A DNA stretch of 64,000 nt from Megascapheus bottae (taxonomy: Eukaryota > Chordata > Mammalia > Rodentia > Geomyidae), in the NCBI GenBank assembly GCA_024803745.1, contig JANJXV010000024.1, positions 15,695,927 to 15,759,926 of the forward strand. Reading direction: 5' to 3'. Below, piece by piece: positions 1 to 10,962 of this stretch (position 1 is the first letter of the stretch; every line of letters begins with the position of its first letter). The position numbers were made by a program, and so were the translations under genes. The notes beneath the pieces are model-generated. The model saw only the letters and a program-made list of their open reading frames with translations. It did no database searches and was not told the origin of the DNA.

Positions 1-229
1 GGATTTATAGTAAAGTCATTTGTCATAAGCTAAGATCCTGTCTCTTTTTCCTAATGGGTATGACTTGATGTATATGTATCTTTTGTGATTCTTGTACTAC
101 TAAATAAATTAACTTAGCCAATTATTTTTTTTATTCTTTAATGGGAGTAATCAAAGCATTATTTCTGTTTATTAGTTGGCTTGATTCTGAATTTTATGGT
201 ACAAAAACAATGTCTTCTTAATTTTGCAG

Positions 230-473
230 TGAGAGAGATCAGCCTGCAGGATATCAAGGAGGATGTAGAATTGGATCCAGAGGAGAACAGTACCCTTTTT
301 ATGGGAATCCTTATCAAGGGGCTGGCCAAACTAAAGAAGATCCCAGAGACAGTTAAGGCAATCAAAGAGCGTTTGGAGCAGGAACTTAAGCAAATCGTGA
401 AGCGGTCTACTACTCAAGTGGCAGATAGTGCCTATCAGAGGGGCGAAAACCTCACTGTGGAGAACCAACCAAG
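230..473 (+). CDS. EXOC4: EXOC4 (SEC8) internal coding exon, about residues 255-336
   Basis: This 244-bp exon encodes part of exocyst complex component 4, a subunit of the eight-protein complex that tethers secretory vesicles to the plasma membrane before SNARE fusion. The translation includes [20 protein letters not shown], then [12 protein letters not shown] and [10 protein letters not shown], which I recognise as mammalian SEC8; the residue numbers are approximate and from memory. The upstream sequence is T-rich and ends in AG at 228-229. The donor GTAAAT follows at 474. The first two bases (TG) complete a valine codon begun in the previous exon, and the last two bases (AG) are completed by the G that opens the exon at 18446, giving arginine. 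There is no stop or frameshift. Compared with the human protein as I remember it, there are a few substitutions, for example Lys for Ile in the AIIERL segment. Confidence 0.97.
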
Positions 474-1108
474 GTAAATGGGGTATAGTTTGGGTTTTAG
501 GGAGCAGATTTGAGTTGATGATCTGTGGAAAATAGTATCTGTCTTACAGGTTGTTAGTGATAATGTGGTTTGATAGAGTAACACCAGCATTACATGCATC
601 TATATATGAATACACATATCTGTTTATTATTGGTGCCTTTTTTGACTTCCATTTGGGGGGATCATTTATGCCATGATTCAGAGAAGCCAAAAAATGGTTG
701 TAAGTTGCCCTTTGCTTTTGTTCTTTTGTTGCCGAGTGCCTAGATATCCAAAAAGACTTTTTGACTCCTTACTAGTGAATACTCCAGAATTCTGCTGTAC
801 TATTTACCCTGTTTCTGCAAATCCCTGGATGAATAGACTGAACTATCACAAGGAACTAGCATTACTATAGTATATATTGAAAATATAATGCAAGGGCACA
901 GATCAATAAATTTTCTGCAGATTTCATTGCAAAACTCATGTCTTTCGTAGGATTTTGATCTCTTCTCTCTATTGCCTCAGCCTCCTCCAAGATTCAAGAG
1001 TGAAAAATCTCAGCACTTGAAGTAGAGATTTTAGCTCTTTTCCTTAGCAAATACTAAATGTTTCTTTGTGAGGAATGAATCAGCAGCTTATTTGTTGGTT
1101 GTTCTGGC

Positions 1109-1110
<2 letters not shown>
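474..1110. other. Unique intronic sequence, nothing recognised
   Basis: AT-rich DNA after the first EXOC4 exon. A 65-codon open frame at 673-870 has no recognisable family or splice context and is taken as chance. Confidence 0.5.
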
Positions 1111-1183
<73 letters not shown>

Positions 1184-1209
1184 TGTGTGTATGTGTTGTG
1201 TGTATGTGT
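1111..1209. repeat. (GT)n microsatellite
   Basis: About 34 uninterrupted GT units, followed by degenerate TGTATGTGTTG units. It is likely to be length-polymorphic. Confidence 0.97.
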
Positions 1210-1579
1210 TTTTAAGTTTAAGTCAATATTTTAAAAAGCATTTGTAGATAGGATATATTAGACATGAAACAAGCTGTTCTCTATTATAAAATCTCATTTT
1301 TAAAAACTTTTTAATGTAGGAATATTGGTCCCCAACTCTTTATTAGGAGATATGGTAAAATATCATCAAGGAAGCACATAATTGGAGTGACTGCATTGCT
1401 TACTTATAAGATCGAAGACTAAATTTGTGTGCCTGGGTTCCCCACAACAGACCTATCACTTTGAAAAAGTCTCTGGTAGTCTTTGCTGTCAAATGCTTTA
1501 AAATTAATTCCCTTGAGTAATCAGAGACATTCTAAAGGGATTACAATGCTTGGCATCAAGACCACCTCACCATCACCAC

Positions 1580-1795
1580 TATCATCGTTCTTCAGTACTG
1601 CGGATTAAACTCAGGATCCTAATCTTGCTAAGCGATGCATTACCACTTGAGCCAAGACCCTACTTCTTTAGCTTTTAGTTTGGTTTTCAGATAAGATCTC
1701 ACTTTTGCCTGTGCTGGCTTCAAATATTGATTTCTCTTACTTCCCCCGCTAAGTAGCTGGCTTAATAACTAATATACCAACATATCCTGGTAGTA
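1580..1795 (-). repeat. Diverged SINE, 7SL-headed composite family, antisense
   Basis: Degenerate antisense copy. It retains ACTTGAGCCAAGACCC, GATAAGATCTCA, GTGCTGGCTTCAAA and a worn AGTAGCTGGC near its head. It is much more diverged than copies such as 49290-49530, so it is an old insertion. Confidence 0.7.
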
Positions 1796-1962
1796 TTGTT
1801 TTTTGTTTTTGCCTGTCAGGCTTTCTCAAGGCTACCACTCTACCACTTGAGCCACAGCCCCACTTCTGGCTTTTTTCTGTGTATGTGACTCCGTGGAATC
1901 AAATGCAGGGCCTCGTACATGCTGGGCAAGCACTTTACCAGTTGACCCCACTCCCAGCCCCC
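1796..1962 (-). repeat. ID-like (tRNA-type) SINE, antisense
   Basis: It contains CTTTCTCAAGGCTA, CTACCACTTGAGCCAC, CACTTCTGGCTTTTTTC, GTGTATGTG and GCTGGGCAAGCACTTTACCA, the antisense signature of the ID-like family. It ends in CCCAGCCCCC. Confidence 0.85.
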
Positions 1963-2083
1963 ACATCTTGTTTTTGAGATGGAGTCTCAGTAACTTTTAT
2001 CCAGGATGGTTTTAAATAGCTATCTTCATACCTGTACCTCACAAGTTGCTGAGATTACAGATGTGTACCACCATGTCTGGCTG
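1963..2083 (-). repeat. SINE head fragment, 7SL-like, antisense
   Basis: GAGATGGAGTCTCAG, TTGCTGAGATTACAGATGTG and CCACCATGTCTGGC match the head half of the 7SL-like composite SINE. It may be the second part of an older element split by the ID-like SINE just before it. Confidence 0.65.
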
Positions 2084-3585
2084 TTACTACTTAAAAGTAG
2101 CCATTTGGAGAATCTTATACTTTATTGTTTGTTTTTAAAACACTATTATAGATAAGAATCATGTAACTTTCTACCACATTCTGCATATTCCTTGTCTCTC
2201 TCTAATGTAATATTTAAACATTAGCATGTCTGTAAGGCAAGAGACCAAAACTGTAACTCTCCATGAGTTTCATTGTTCATTATGGTTTGTTAACTATGTT
2301 ATGACTGTGGTGCATTGCAGAACTTTTTCCATTTGTCTTTATGTAATGTAGGGCATTTTACTGGGTCTGTAAAAGGAACTAGGTATTGAATTCTGTCTTA
2401 CTTAAATTCCTAAGGAGGCAGAATACTTACTCAACCAATTTTAAAAAATCGCATTGGTGATTCACTTCTTAATTTTTTAGCTCACAAACAAGCCATTATT
2501 TAGTTATAAAAGTTATTTCATCATTTCTGTTCATTCTTAACCTATTGATACCAATAAGCCCTCACATACTACTAAAAGGACTCTTTAACGACTGTTATCT
2601 TCAGCATGGTAAATACTAGCATAATGCAAACCTTGCTAATCTAGCAGAATCACCTGCTACCCATTATTTCCCCACGAGTATGGGCAGGGTCTTCATTTAG
2701 CTGGCAAATATGGTCTGCAGCCTATTCAGTTCAGAATCAATTGCTTTAACTGATGCCTTCTAATTGTTGATTCTTTTCCAAATTTAGTTCATGAGTATCT
2801 TCATACTATTTTTTCTGTGTGTGTGTGTGTGTGTATGTAGAAGAAGCCAGATGAGATGCTATTATATTTAATGAAGAAGAAACACATGCAGAATAGATGC
2901 AAGCCAGAATGATCTCAAAGCTGTGAAATCTTATGAATACAGAAAAGAGAAGAATGTGGGGAAATGATTGAGATGTGGAAAACAGCTAATCCATCTATTT
3001 TAAAACAGTGTTTATGTGTGGAAGGCAAAACTTGCCTGGGTGGGGAGATGTTGGAGGCCTATTCCACTAAAATACTGTTGGTCTCAGAGGGCAAAAAGAA
3101 TTGAATGAGTTGGTGTCATGGCTGCCAGGGAGATCTTTGTCCCTATTGGAAAAAGACCATTTTGCAATGTTCATTGACCTTTATTATAAAGAAGGAAGAT
3201 TAAATGTCAGCTATGAAGGCAGAGAAAATTACATGTTTTGTGCTCACTGTGGTATGGAAGGAAGTTCATGGGAAACCTAGGAAAGAAAATCTAACATTTG
3301 TGGCATAAGGCTGTGTGTTTTTTCCCTTTAACCCCATTTTGCTGCTTGTGTTAAGGTATATTAAAACAAAATTTATTATTTAATAATAAAGTTGAAGTTA
3401 TTTTAATCAGTGGAAATCATTAAAAATGAAAATACTTCTTGGAGGTCTGCATGTCGATAAAACTAAAAGTTTAGTATGGAAATAATGAAATAATCAGCCT
3501 TTAGACTAATTGGATAATGTTCTTCGAATTTTATTTTATGGGAAATATATGTATCTGTGTGTTCTGGTCATTTCTTGTCTGTTCC
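2084..3585. other. Unique intronic sequence with a short (GT)n
   Basis: Repeat-poor AT-rich DNA. The only simple repeat is a run of about 10 GT at 2815-2835. No gene or RNA was recognised. Confidence 0.5.
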
Positions 3586-3705
3586 TTCTAGGAAGAGAAG
3601 AATCATTTTACCCCATTTAACACTATAGCTCTAGGACTAGGATCAGCATAGTGCCTGCCTTACCCATATTTAATATTTGTTGGTGAGAGAATGAATTCTA
3701 CATAG
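3586..3705 (+). repeat. Probable L2/MIR-type fossil
   Basis: The stretch around CAGCATAGTGCCTGCC followed by TATTTGTTGGTGAGAGAATG resembles the 3' end of L2/MIR elements (low-use, interval, then TTTGTTGAATGAATG). It is short and diverged, so the family is uncertain. Confidence 0.4.
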
Positions 3706-3939
3706 AGTGAATATCATGGCCCAGATACTGGACTCAAATGTCAAATAAAGCAAACATGTTTTATGTTCTCATAAAATTTAAAGGGAAAAAAACATTATGC
3801 AGACAACCCTCTGATAAATATTTTACTACAAACTATGGTTAGAGCTATAGAGGACAAGCAAAGTGTACAATAAAAATATACAACCATAGATAGATACTCT
3901 GCCTACATATGGGTAGGTAGGCCAAACATTTGTTAAGTT

Positions 3940-4500
3940 GTCAAACCTTCTGTATTTACAGTAGTACTTCCTTAGCCATAAGGTACACCACGAACCCTGA
4001 TGGATACTTGAAACTATACAAACCGTATGTATTTTATGTTTATTTTCTATACACATGTATTTATGATAAAGTTTAATTCATAAGTTATAGACAGTAAGGA
4101 CTGACAACAAGAAGAAAATAGAATAATCAGAAGAATAGGCTGTTAGGTATATGAATGTGGTTGCCTTCTCAAACTCCTTTATTTTTCTCGGTTTTCATCA
4201 TAATGGAAGATGACATGTAAACAGAATGATGTGTATAAGCAGTCATTGTGACATAGTTCTAGGCTATTCTGTAAAGGTTACTTGACTACAAACATACCAT
4301 ACTAGTTGATCTGATAACTGATGTAGCTACACAGTGACTAATGAATGGTTTATGTACAGAGCACACATGCATAGGCAAGGGGATGATTTCTTCATGCTTT
4401 CTAAAGTATTATAAATTATTTCGGGAATTTTATTTTAGTATTTTAGGATTGCAGTTGTAACTGAAACTACAGAAAATAAAACCTCATATCTTTGCTAGAT
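3940..4500. mobile_element. Tigger-like (Tc1/mariner class) DNA transposon fossil
   Basis: Several landmarks of a non-autonomous TcMar-Tigger element appear in order: ACAGTAGTACTTCCTTAGCC at the left end, TGGATACTTGAAACTATACA, ATGATAAAGTTTAATTCATA, AAAATAGAATAATC, ATGTGAATGTGGT, TCATTGTGACATAGTTCTAG, AGTTGATCTGATAAC, and a right end with GTAACTGAAACTACAG. The terminal inverted repeats are decayed and there is no open reading frame. The family match is from memory of the consensus; the exact subfamily was not determined. Confidence 0.75.
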
Positions 4501-6210
4501 CTGGAATGGAAAGGAGGGCTCACATACTTTTGCTCAGATTTGATATTTCACTGTATTGTAATGGAATATTCATCCCTTTCACTTCTGCCACCTATGTATC
4601 TCTCATGTAATTGATTGTCAGGAATAGCTGCTTGCTTGCTGAATGATTTTCATACTGAATCGTTTACTTTATAGTCATGGTTCTTTTCAAGGTTAACATT
4701 TGCCTCATTTCCCAAACTTTCCTCTCCAGTTTTCTCTGGGTTTTCACAATTTTATTGAATTATTGTTCTTATTTGAAAAAATATATTTAACCACATGTAA
4801 AAAATTGGTAGTTTGGAACTCAGTCGGAACTCACACTGATGTAATAGAGCATTCTTATGAAATAGTTTTATCTGGGAGGAAGTCTAAAGGTATTGGGCAG
4901 AGGTTAATTTTACAATATATGAGTATAGTGTTTGTGGAAAGAAATATTTCTCATGATTTCTTTTGGATCTATGGCTTGCATCATGCTTATGTTTCTTTTT
5001 CAGATAAGTAGCATTTCCTTTCATCTTTTATTAGTTACTCTCCACCTAAATGTCTGAAATTCAGGACTTAGTAGAAATTGGTCATTTTATTTTACAGAAA
5101 AGTCATTTAAGAGCAGCTTTGAAGCAAGGTCAGACATTTTGTCCTTGTGATTTTTTGTAGCCATTCCCAAGCACTGCATGTAGCACCTGGACATGCTTGG
5201 AATCAGGAAGGGCCTCGATGTAATTTAGATGAGTAGTTAATTCGAATCAAAGCAAGCGGGAAGCAAGTAAATTTAACTTCAGTGATTATGATTCCATTTG
5301 ATTAAATCTCTACTTTTGATTACACATATCATTGAGAACATGCTTTAAATACACCCGACTATTAAATATTGAAGGGTATGAGTAGGGTGAGCTAGGGACA
5401 TACTGAAGAAATTCCACTGTTCTTTAAGTAGGCTATATCCCCCACAGCTTTACTGAAATATTTTTAAAACAAATGAAAGGAATTAATTCCTTTCCATATG
5501 GGACTTATTACTTACTCTAATTGTTAACTAAGGCACACAGTTCATTATCGTGGATGGTCCCAGGTCTATGTACTGTCTAGTAAGACTTTAGAACAGACAA
5601 TAGCATGAGAACATCATAAATTGACAGTATCAATAATGTTCACAGTGATTTTATAAATATGAAGTTTGACAGTTATCATCTGGACTACACATTGGTTTTT
5701 ACTTACAGTCTCTAAAGTTTTTAATACTACAACATTGCTTAAATTATTGTATTGTATTTGACAAATCTGTTCTTGATTTCTTGTTTTATGTACAATAGCA
5801 GATTCACATTAGAGATTGGGCTAGTTAAGGGAATAGTAAATAAAATTTATTTCATGGGTTATTACAACTTTATTTAGATAGCGCCCTTCATATTGCATCA
5901 AGGCCATTTCCATACTTGACGGATAGTGGGAACTTCTTTAGTTCTGGACATTTTTCTGTGTACTTGTTAGTGTAAGAATATAAAGGTACCACAAATTCAA
6001 ACTGATATGGAATCTTCTCATCACAAAAACAAACAACATTGTACAACAAATGTACTTCTTGTCCTGGTGATGTGTAGGGATGATGTCACGTCTGATTAAA
6101 ACATCTTCATTCATATCTTGTGTTATCTGGGCCCCTCTAGTTAATGGGCTTTGTTAAGATGTAATTTGATTGGACTGTGAGTTTGTAAAAGGTTTGTTTT
6201 AGGATTGTGA
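4501..6210. other. Unique intronic sequence
   Basis: About 1.7 kb of AT-rich, repeat-poor DNA. A 103-codon open frame at 4700-5011 has no recognisable homology and no splice context. Confidence 0.5.
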
Positions 6211-6472
6211 CTAAGAATTTTTTTTTTGGGGGGGGGGAGGTGTCATGGGGCTTGAACTCTGGGCCTGGATGCTGTCCCTGAGCTCTTCAGCCTAAGGTTA
6301 TAGTCCTACCCCTTGAGCCTCAGCCTCACTTCTGGTTTTCTGGTGGTTAATTGGAGATAAGAGTCTCACATTGTTTAGTGCCCTGGGCTGGTTTGAACTG
6401 CTATCCACTATCCTTGGATCTCAGCCTCCTGAGTAGCTAGTATTACAGGCATGAGCCACTGTGCCCAGCTCT
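6211..6472 (-). repeat. 7SL-headed composite SINE, antisense, nearly full length
   Basis: It begins on this strand with the poly-T/G tail at 6218-6239, then TCATGGGGCTTGAACTCTGG, GGTGGTTAATTGGAGATAAG, CTCAGCCTCCTGAGTAGCTA and GCATGAGCCACTGTGCCC. Read on the minus strand the element starts like 7SL/B1/Alu (GGGCACAGTGGCTCATGCC) and ends with an ID-like half plus an A-rich tail. Confidence 0.93.
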
Positions 6473-7339
6473 GCTTAATAATTTTAACAAAAGAATGAAT
6501 ACAAAGCAGTAGCAAAGAAGATAATATTTTCAAAAGATAAAGTGTTCTCCCTTACCTCCATGATCTCACTCAGCATTATTTGTAGTGCGGCCTAAGGACA
6601 TACTACACCAGTGTTACCTAAGAGATAGACATGTAGACTGTCTCCAGGGGACAAGCTCAGCTTACCCAGTATCTTTCATTTCAAGCAGAATGTAGACATT
6701 ACTGATTTCATTGTAATTTGTGAGTGAAGGGCCATAGAGCTCTGTGCTTTAGATGATTCTTATGCATGTTAAAGTTTTAGAACATTCTTTATAAAACATT
6801 ACAAAAATCAGAGTTTTGCTGACTGCCATTTAGTATCTCACCTGAGTCAGTCTCACCACAAGTAGAGACATCATGATTAATCTCAGATTTATCCAAGGAA
6901 ATGTGAAAACTGAAGTAATTTATGGTTTACAAAGTTTTTTGCTGGTGAAATTAAGATTAAAAACAGACTCTTTATGCCATGCCATTTTGCTATCTGTTTT
7001 ATATACAGATGATGTTTCTAACAGAATTCCTGGAGCTGGTTTTAGTTTTCTTCAGAAAAGGGAAGTGTATGTATTAATATAGCCTCTCCTCTTCCCCCTC
7101 CCTCATTGTGATCATTAGCCGGCCTCTCAGACATAGCAGGACATGGTAAAAATTGGATCTGAAACCACAGAGTAAATGGATCCTAACTATTTCACTTGAG
7201 TTACCCACATAATTCCTCTAAAGGCCTTTTACACTTTCATACTAATAATATATAACAATGTATCATTGCATACACATGCAATAAAATATTTTTTTATGCT
7301 TTTAGGGTTCCATGATGATGAAATACTGTTTTTGTAATA

Positions 7340-7459
7340 AATAGGGGATAACACAGACAGGAGAAAGGTTATCAATGTATGTGAAGTAATGCACCCTCTA
7401 TCTGGTGAATATAATGTAACCCTTCTATTAATTACAATAAAAATATATGGAAAAAAAGT
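7340..7459 (+). mobile_element. Young-family L1 3' end, 5'-truncated
   Basis: It shares the 3' UTR end of the other L1 copies here: ACACAGACAGGAG, AAAGGTTATCAATGTATGTG, CACCCTCTATCTGGTGAATA, then GTAACCCTTCTATTAATTAC and a polyadenylated AATAAAAAT end. Only about 120 bp remain. Confidence 0.88.
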
Positions 7460-8318
7460 AACACAGAACTCCACTACACTGTTGGTGGGAATGTAGCGTT
7501 GTTTAGCCACTCTGGAAAGCATTATGGAGGTTTCTTAAAAGACTAAACAGAGCTTCCCTATAACCCAGCAGTTCTATTCCTGGACATTTATCCAATTGAA
7601 CACAAACAAGGCTGTTCTAAAGCCACCATTACAGCCATGTTCATTGCAGTCTTGTTTATCATAGCAAGATGCCACTCGGGACAAATTGATCAAGAAAATG
7701 TGGTACATTTACATAATGGAATTTCCTTCTTCTATCACAAAGAATATTTTACCATTTGTAAGGAAATGGAAAGAGTTGGAAAAAATTATATTAAGCAAAG
7801 TAAGCCAGATTCAAAGAAACTTAGATTGCATGATTTCTCTCATTTATGGTAACTAAAATATGCATATAAATCCACAAATAAACACATTGAATGGTTAAAA
7901 CAAATACAGCACGCTGGCATATGATAAACTATATAGATCTCTAGACATTGACACAGTAAGTCCACAGAAGAATATTGGATAACAAAGTCTCAATAGCTAT
8001 GTGCATATGGTCATGTAAAATTTTATGAACGAATATCTTTGTCTTTTGTCTTGTTTGCTAGTTTGTCTTGGAAAGGCAAGTTGGGGAACACAGAAAATGT
8101 TGGACAAAGGGTGAACAAATGCAGCAGTGCCACTCACTACACACTATGTGGAAAATGAACTGTACAACTTGTGGATAGGGATGGGAGGGGGAAAACTGGA
8201 AGAGAGTGAAGGTGGGGGTGACAGGATTAAAAAAATACACTCATTATCTGACTTATGTAACTGTAACCTCTCTGTACATTATCTCTACAGTCACAAAAAT
8301 GAAAAAAAATGACAGAGA
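7460..8318 (+). mobile_element. Older L1 3' fragment (ORF2 end and 3' UTR)
   Basis: CACTGTTGGTGGGAATGT, AACCCAGCAGTTCTATTCCT, and GCAGTCTTGTTTATCATAGC represent the L1 ORF2 C-terminal region (the HCWW, PAIPLLGIYP and TIAK segments) with stops and frameshifts. The 3' end is ACAGTCACAAAAATGAAAAA. Divergence is greater than in the copies at 13826 and 41136, so it belongs to an older subfamily. Confidence 0.85.
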
Positions 8319-9522
8319 TGCTTTTAATTTAAAGAAAGAAGGCAGAGGTTTCTTGTCTAATTTTAGGCACTGATTTGCCAAGATCATTATTTCAAGCTCA
8401 TTCAAAGTCAGGTCATCTCTCCTGACTTGAAGAGGAGGGAAGTGGTACAGAAAAGGAATGACTAGAATTGGGCCCAAGTTTGGTGTTCTTTTTCCTGTGT
8501 TTTCCTCTGTATTGATAATATTTTTTTTCCTGTTCTTTTCATAGTGCAGATGGGAGAATTAGTCAGCACTCTTCAAATAGAAATTTCTTTTTAGACGAAG
8601 CTGATTATTAATAAGTGGTATAACTTATCTCTTTCCCTTGAAAGCAGGTTTTAGATAACCTTGAAGATTAAAGGAGGCCTGTTTCCTGTTTGAAATGAAA
8701 GATACTAGCTCAGCTGAGCTTATTAAGAAAATATGTATGTGAGACACAGGGAGGTGAAACTAAGACTATTTTGATATAATTGAAAATTGATTTCTTTTCT
8801 CATATAAAGAGAAATGTAAACTCAGTCAGTACTTTGTTACCTTTTATGATATATTTTTGTGGGCATTTCCTTTGTCATTGGGAAGATACAGAGCTCTGAT
8901 ATTATGGTCTCAACAGACAAGTTGTATGACAAGTGATTTTTACCTTGCGTTGTCTTTGCTCCATGACCAAGTAAGGCAGTTTCGTGGCAATAAATGTGGG
9001 TTTTCCAGCAAATGACTAATTTAAAATTTACAGGATGCTAAACTTAGAATCAAGTAATCTTATCTCACCTTAAATATTGAACCTTTTAAACAGCCTGATG
9101 AGGTAGCTTTTTACCATAGGTACTTCTTCACTTGTGCAGATAGACTTCTTAACATTTCTGTTTTTTAGTCACTCCTTTTTTCACGGTAGCATGGCAAGAT
9201 GTGTTTAAAGGGATGGCTGTAGGTCGAAACTTAGTAGATATAGGGGACTAAATGACAGTTTATTTAAATTTTTAAGACTTAGAAAATCTGCCAGGAAATT
9301 GGATGTGTGTTTAAAGAAAAAATTCTTTTTTTTCCCTTTGATTTTTTTTTCTGTTTTCCACATAGAATAGATTTTTATTGCAGTATTATTAATGCTATAA
9401 TGAAAGTGTATCTCTTTCACTGTCCTGTCCTATATTTTATTTTCTTCGTCAGGTTGACAAAGTTGTCTTTTAAAGAACATAACTTTGTGTTATGCTCTTT
9501 CCTCCTTCCCTCCCTCCCTCCC
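8319..9522. other. Unique intronic sequence
   Basis: About 1.2 kb without recognised repeats. A pyrimidine-rich stretch (TTCCTCCTTCCCTCCCTCCC) at about 9499-9530 leads into the next SINE. Confidence 0.5.
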
Positions 9523-9724
9523 TTCCTCTTTTTTTTTTTGCCAGTTCTGGGGCTTGAACTCAGGGCCTGGGCACTGTCCTTGAGCTTTTTCAAGGCTAGC
9601 ACTCTGTGACTTGAGCCGTGGCACCACTTCTGGCTTTTTTTGTGTATGTGGTACAGAGGAATTGAACCCAGGACTTCATGAATACTAGGCAGGTACTCTA
9701 CTACTAGGCCATGCTCCCGGCCCC
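9523..9724 (-). repeat. ID-like SINE, antisense, full length
   Basis: Tail T-run at 9530, then GCCAGTTCTGGGGCTTGAAC, GTGGCACCACTTCTGGCTTT and the tRNA-like head in antisense ending CTAGGCCATGCTCCCGGCCC. About 190 bp. Confidence 0.93.
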
Positions 9725-9829
9725 TGAAGTATGGACTTCTTATAGACTTCTCAAAGTGGGAAGTTATAATATCTAGCTTCTTTTTTTCTCATTCTATTTG
9801 AATTTACTCTTCTTCATAAAGTAGCTCAC

Positions 9830-10026
9830 TTTCTTTTTTTTGCCAGTCCTGGGCTTGAGCTCAGGGCCAGAGCACTGTCCTTGGACTTTCTCAAGGCTAG
9901 AGCTCTACCACTTGATCCTCAGCACCACTTCTGGCTTTTTTGTATGTATGTGGTACCAAGGAATCGAACCTGGGTCTTCATGCATGCTAGGCAAGCACTT
10001 TAACCACTAGGCCAAACTCCTGGCCC
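9830..10026 (-). repeat. ID-like SINE, antisense, full length
   Basis: Same structure as the copy 100 bp upstream: GCCAGTCCTGGGCTTGAGCT, CAGCACCACTTCTGGC, AATCGAACCTGGGTCTTCAT, CTAGGCCAAACTCCTGGCCC. The GGTTCGATT-type box B of a tRNA promoter is visible on the minus strand. Confidence 0.95.
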
Positions 10027-10790
10027 AAACTCACTTACTTTCTGTATCACTTGCTGAGTATTATGAGAAATCTGTTAGTACAGCCATAAAGCAGTTAACA
10101 GTACTTATCTTCAGTGAGTTGGCAATGTAGAAGGAAAGAGGCAGGACTAGAAGTAAGTTCATCAATGTAAGGACTGTTATAATTCTGAGAAGAAAGGACA
10201 TGGCCATCACTAACTGAGTAACAATGGCAACAGCTGAAGCTAGCCTACGTGAGAGGTAGATACTGATGTAGAGGTCAGGTAGAAGTCGACATGTCCTGGA
10301 TACTTGGACATGAAGGGGAAGGAAGGGTGGAGTTGTTTGCTAGGAAAGTTTTTAAGGCCTGCAACTCTAGAGAATGTTTTTGCCAGGAGATATATTTGGA
10401 AGTTAGTGCAGATGACATGGACTTACCCATGAGGCTGTGGAAGAGTTTGTAAGATGTAGGACCTGGCAAGTGGAAGTAAAGCAGAAACCCAGGGCCGTGG
10501 ACAGTGCACAGAGTGACCAGTGGAAGCAAGTATCACAGCTACCTGATTAAAGATCTAGAGGTTCTGGTAGATCTAGGAAATGGTTTAGGTAATAATTTAG
10601 CTAGAGAAGTTTTAGTACCAGACCAGAGATGAAAATCTGACTGAAGTGAGAAAAGTAGTCAGTTGTGCTAGCACACTTTCCTGCCTTGATTTCTCTGGAA
10701 CTGTAGTTCTGATATTTCTTTAATCCTCTTCTCTAGAATTTTTTTCCCTAATATACCTACCAGGGATATTCTCTGAAATATTTTCTCTTC
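10027..10790. other. Unique intronic sequence
   Basis: No repeat or gene recognised; open frames of 70-84 codons on the minus strand lack any family resemblance. Confidence 0.5.
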
Positions 10791-10962
10791 TTGTCTCTGA
10801 GTTTCAATTTTTGTTTGTCTACAAAATGGGGATAAAAGTATTATGTAGAGTTTCCCTGAGAATCTAATGAGATAATCCAAAGAAAGGACTTCAACACAAC
10901 ACTTGGCATGTTATATGTCTTTAGTGACCATTATTAACATACATTATTCCTGTTCTTGTTTG
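10791..10962 (+). repeat. MIR element
   Basis: Classic MIR core wording: CTGAGTTTCAATTTTTGTTT, TACAAAATGGGGATAAAAGT, CTAATGAGATAAT, AACACTTGGCATGTTATATG. This is an ancient mammalian tRNA-derived SINE. Confidence 0.85.
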
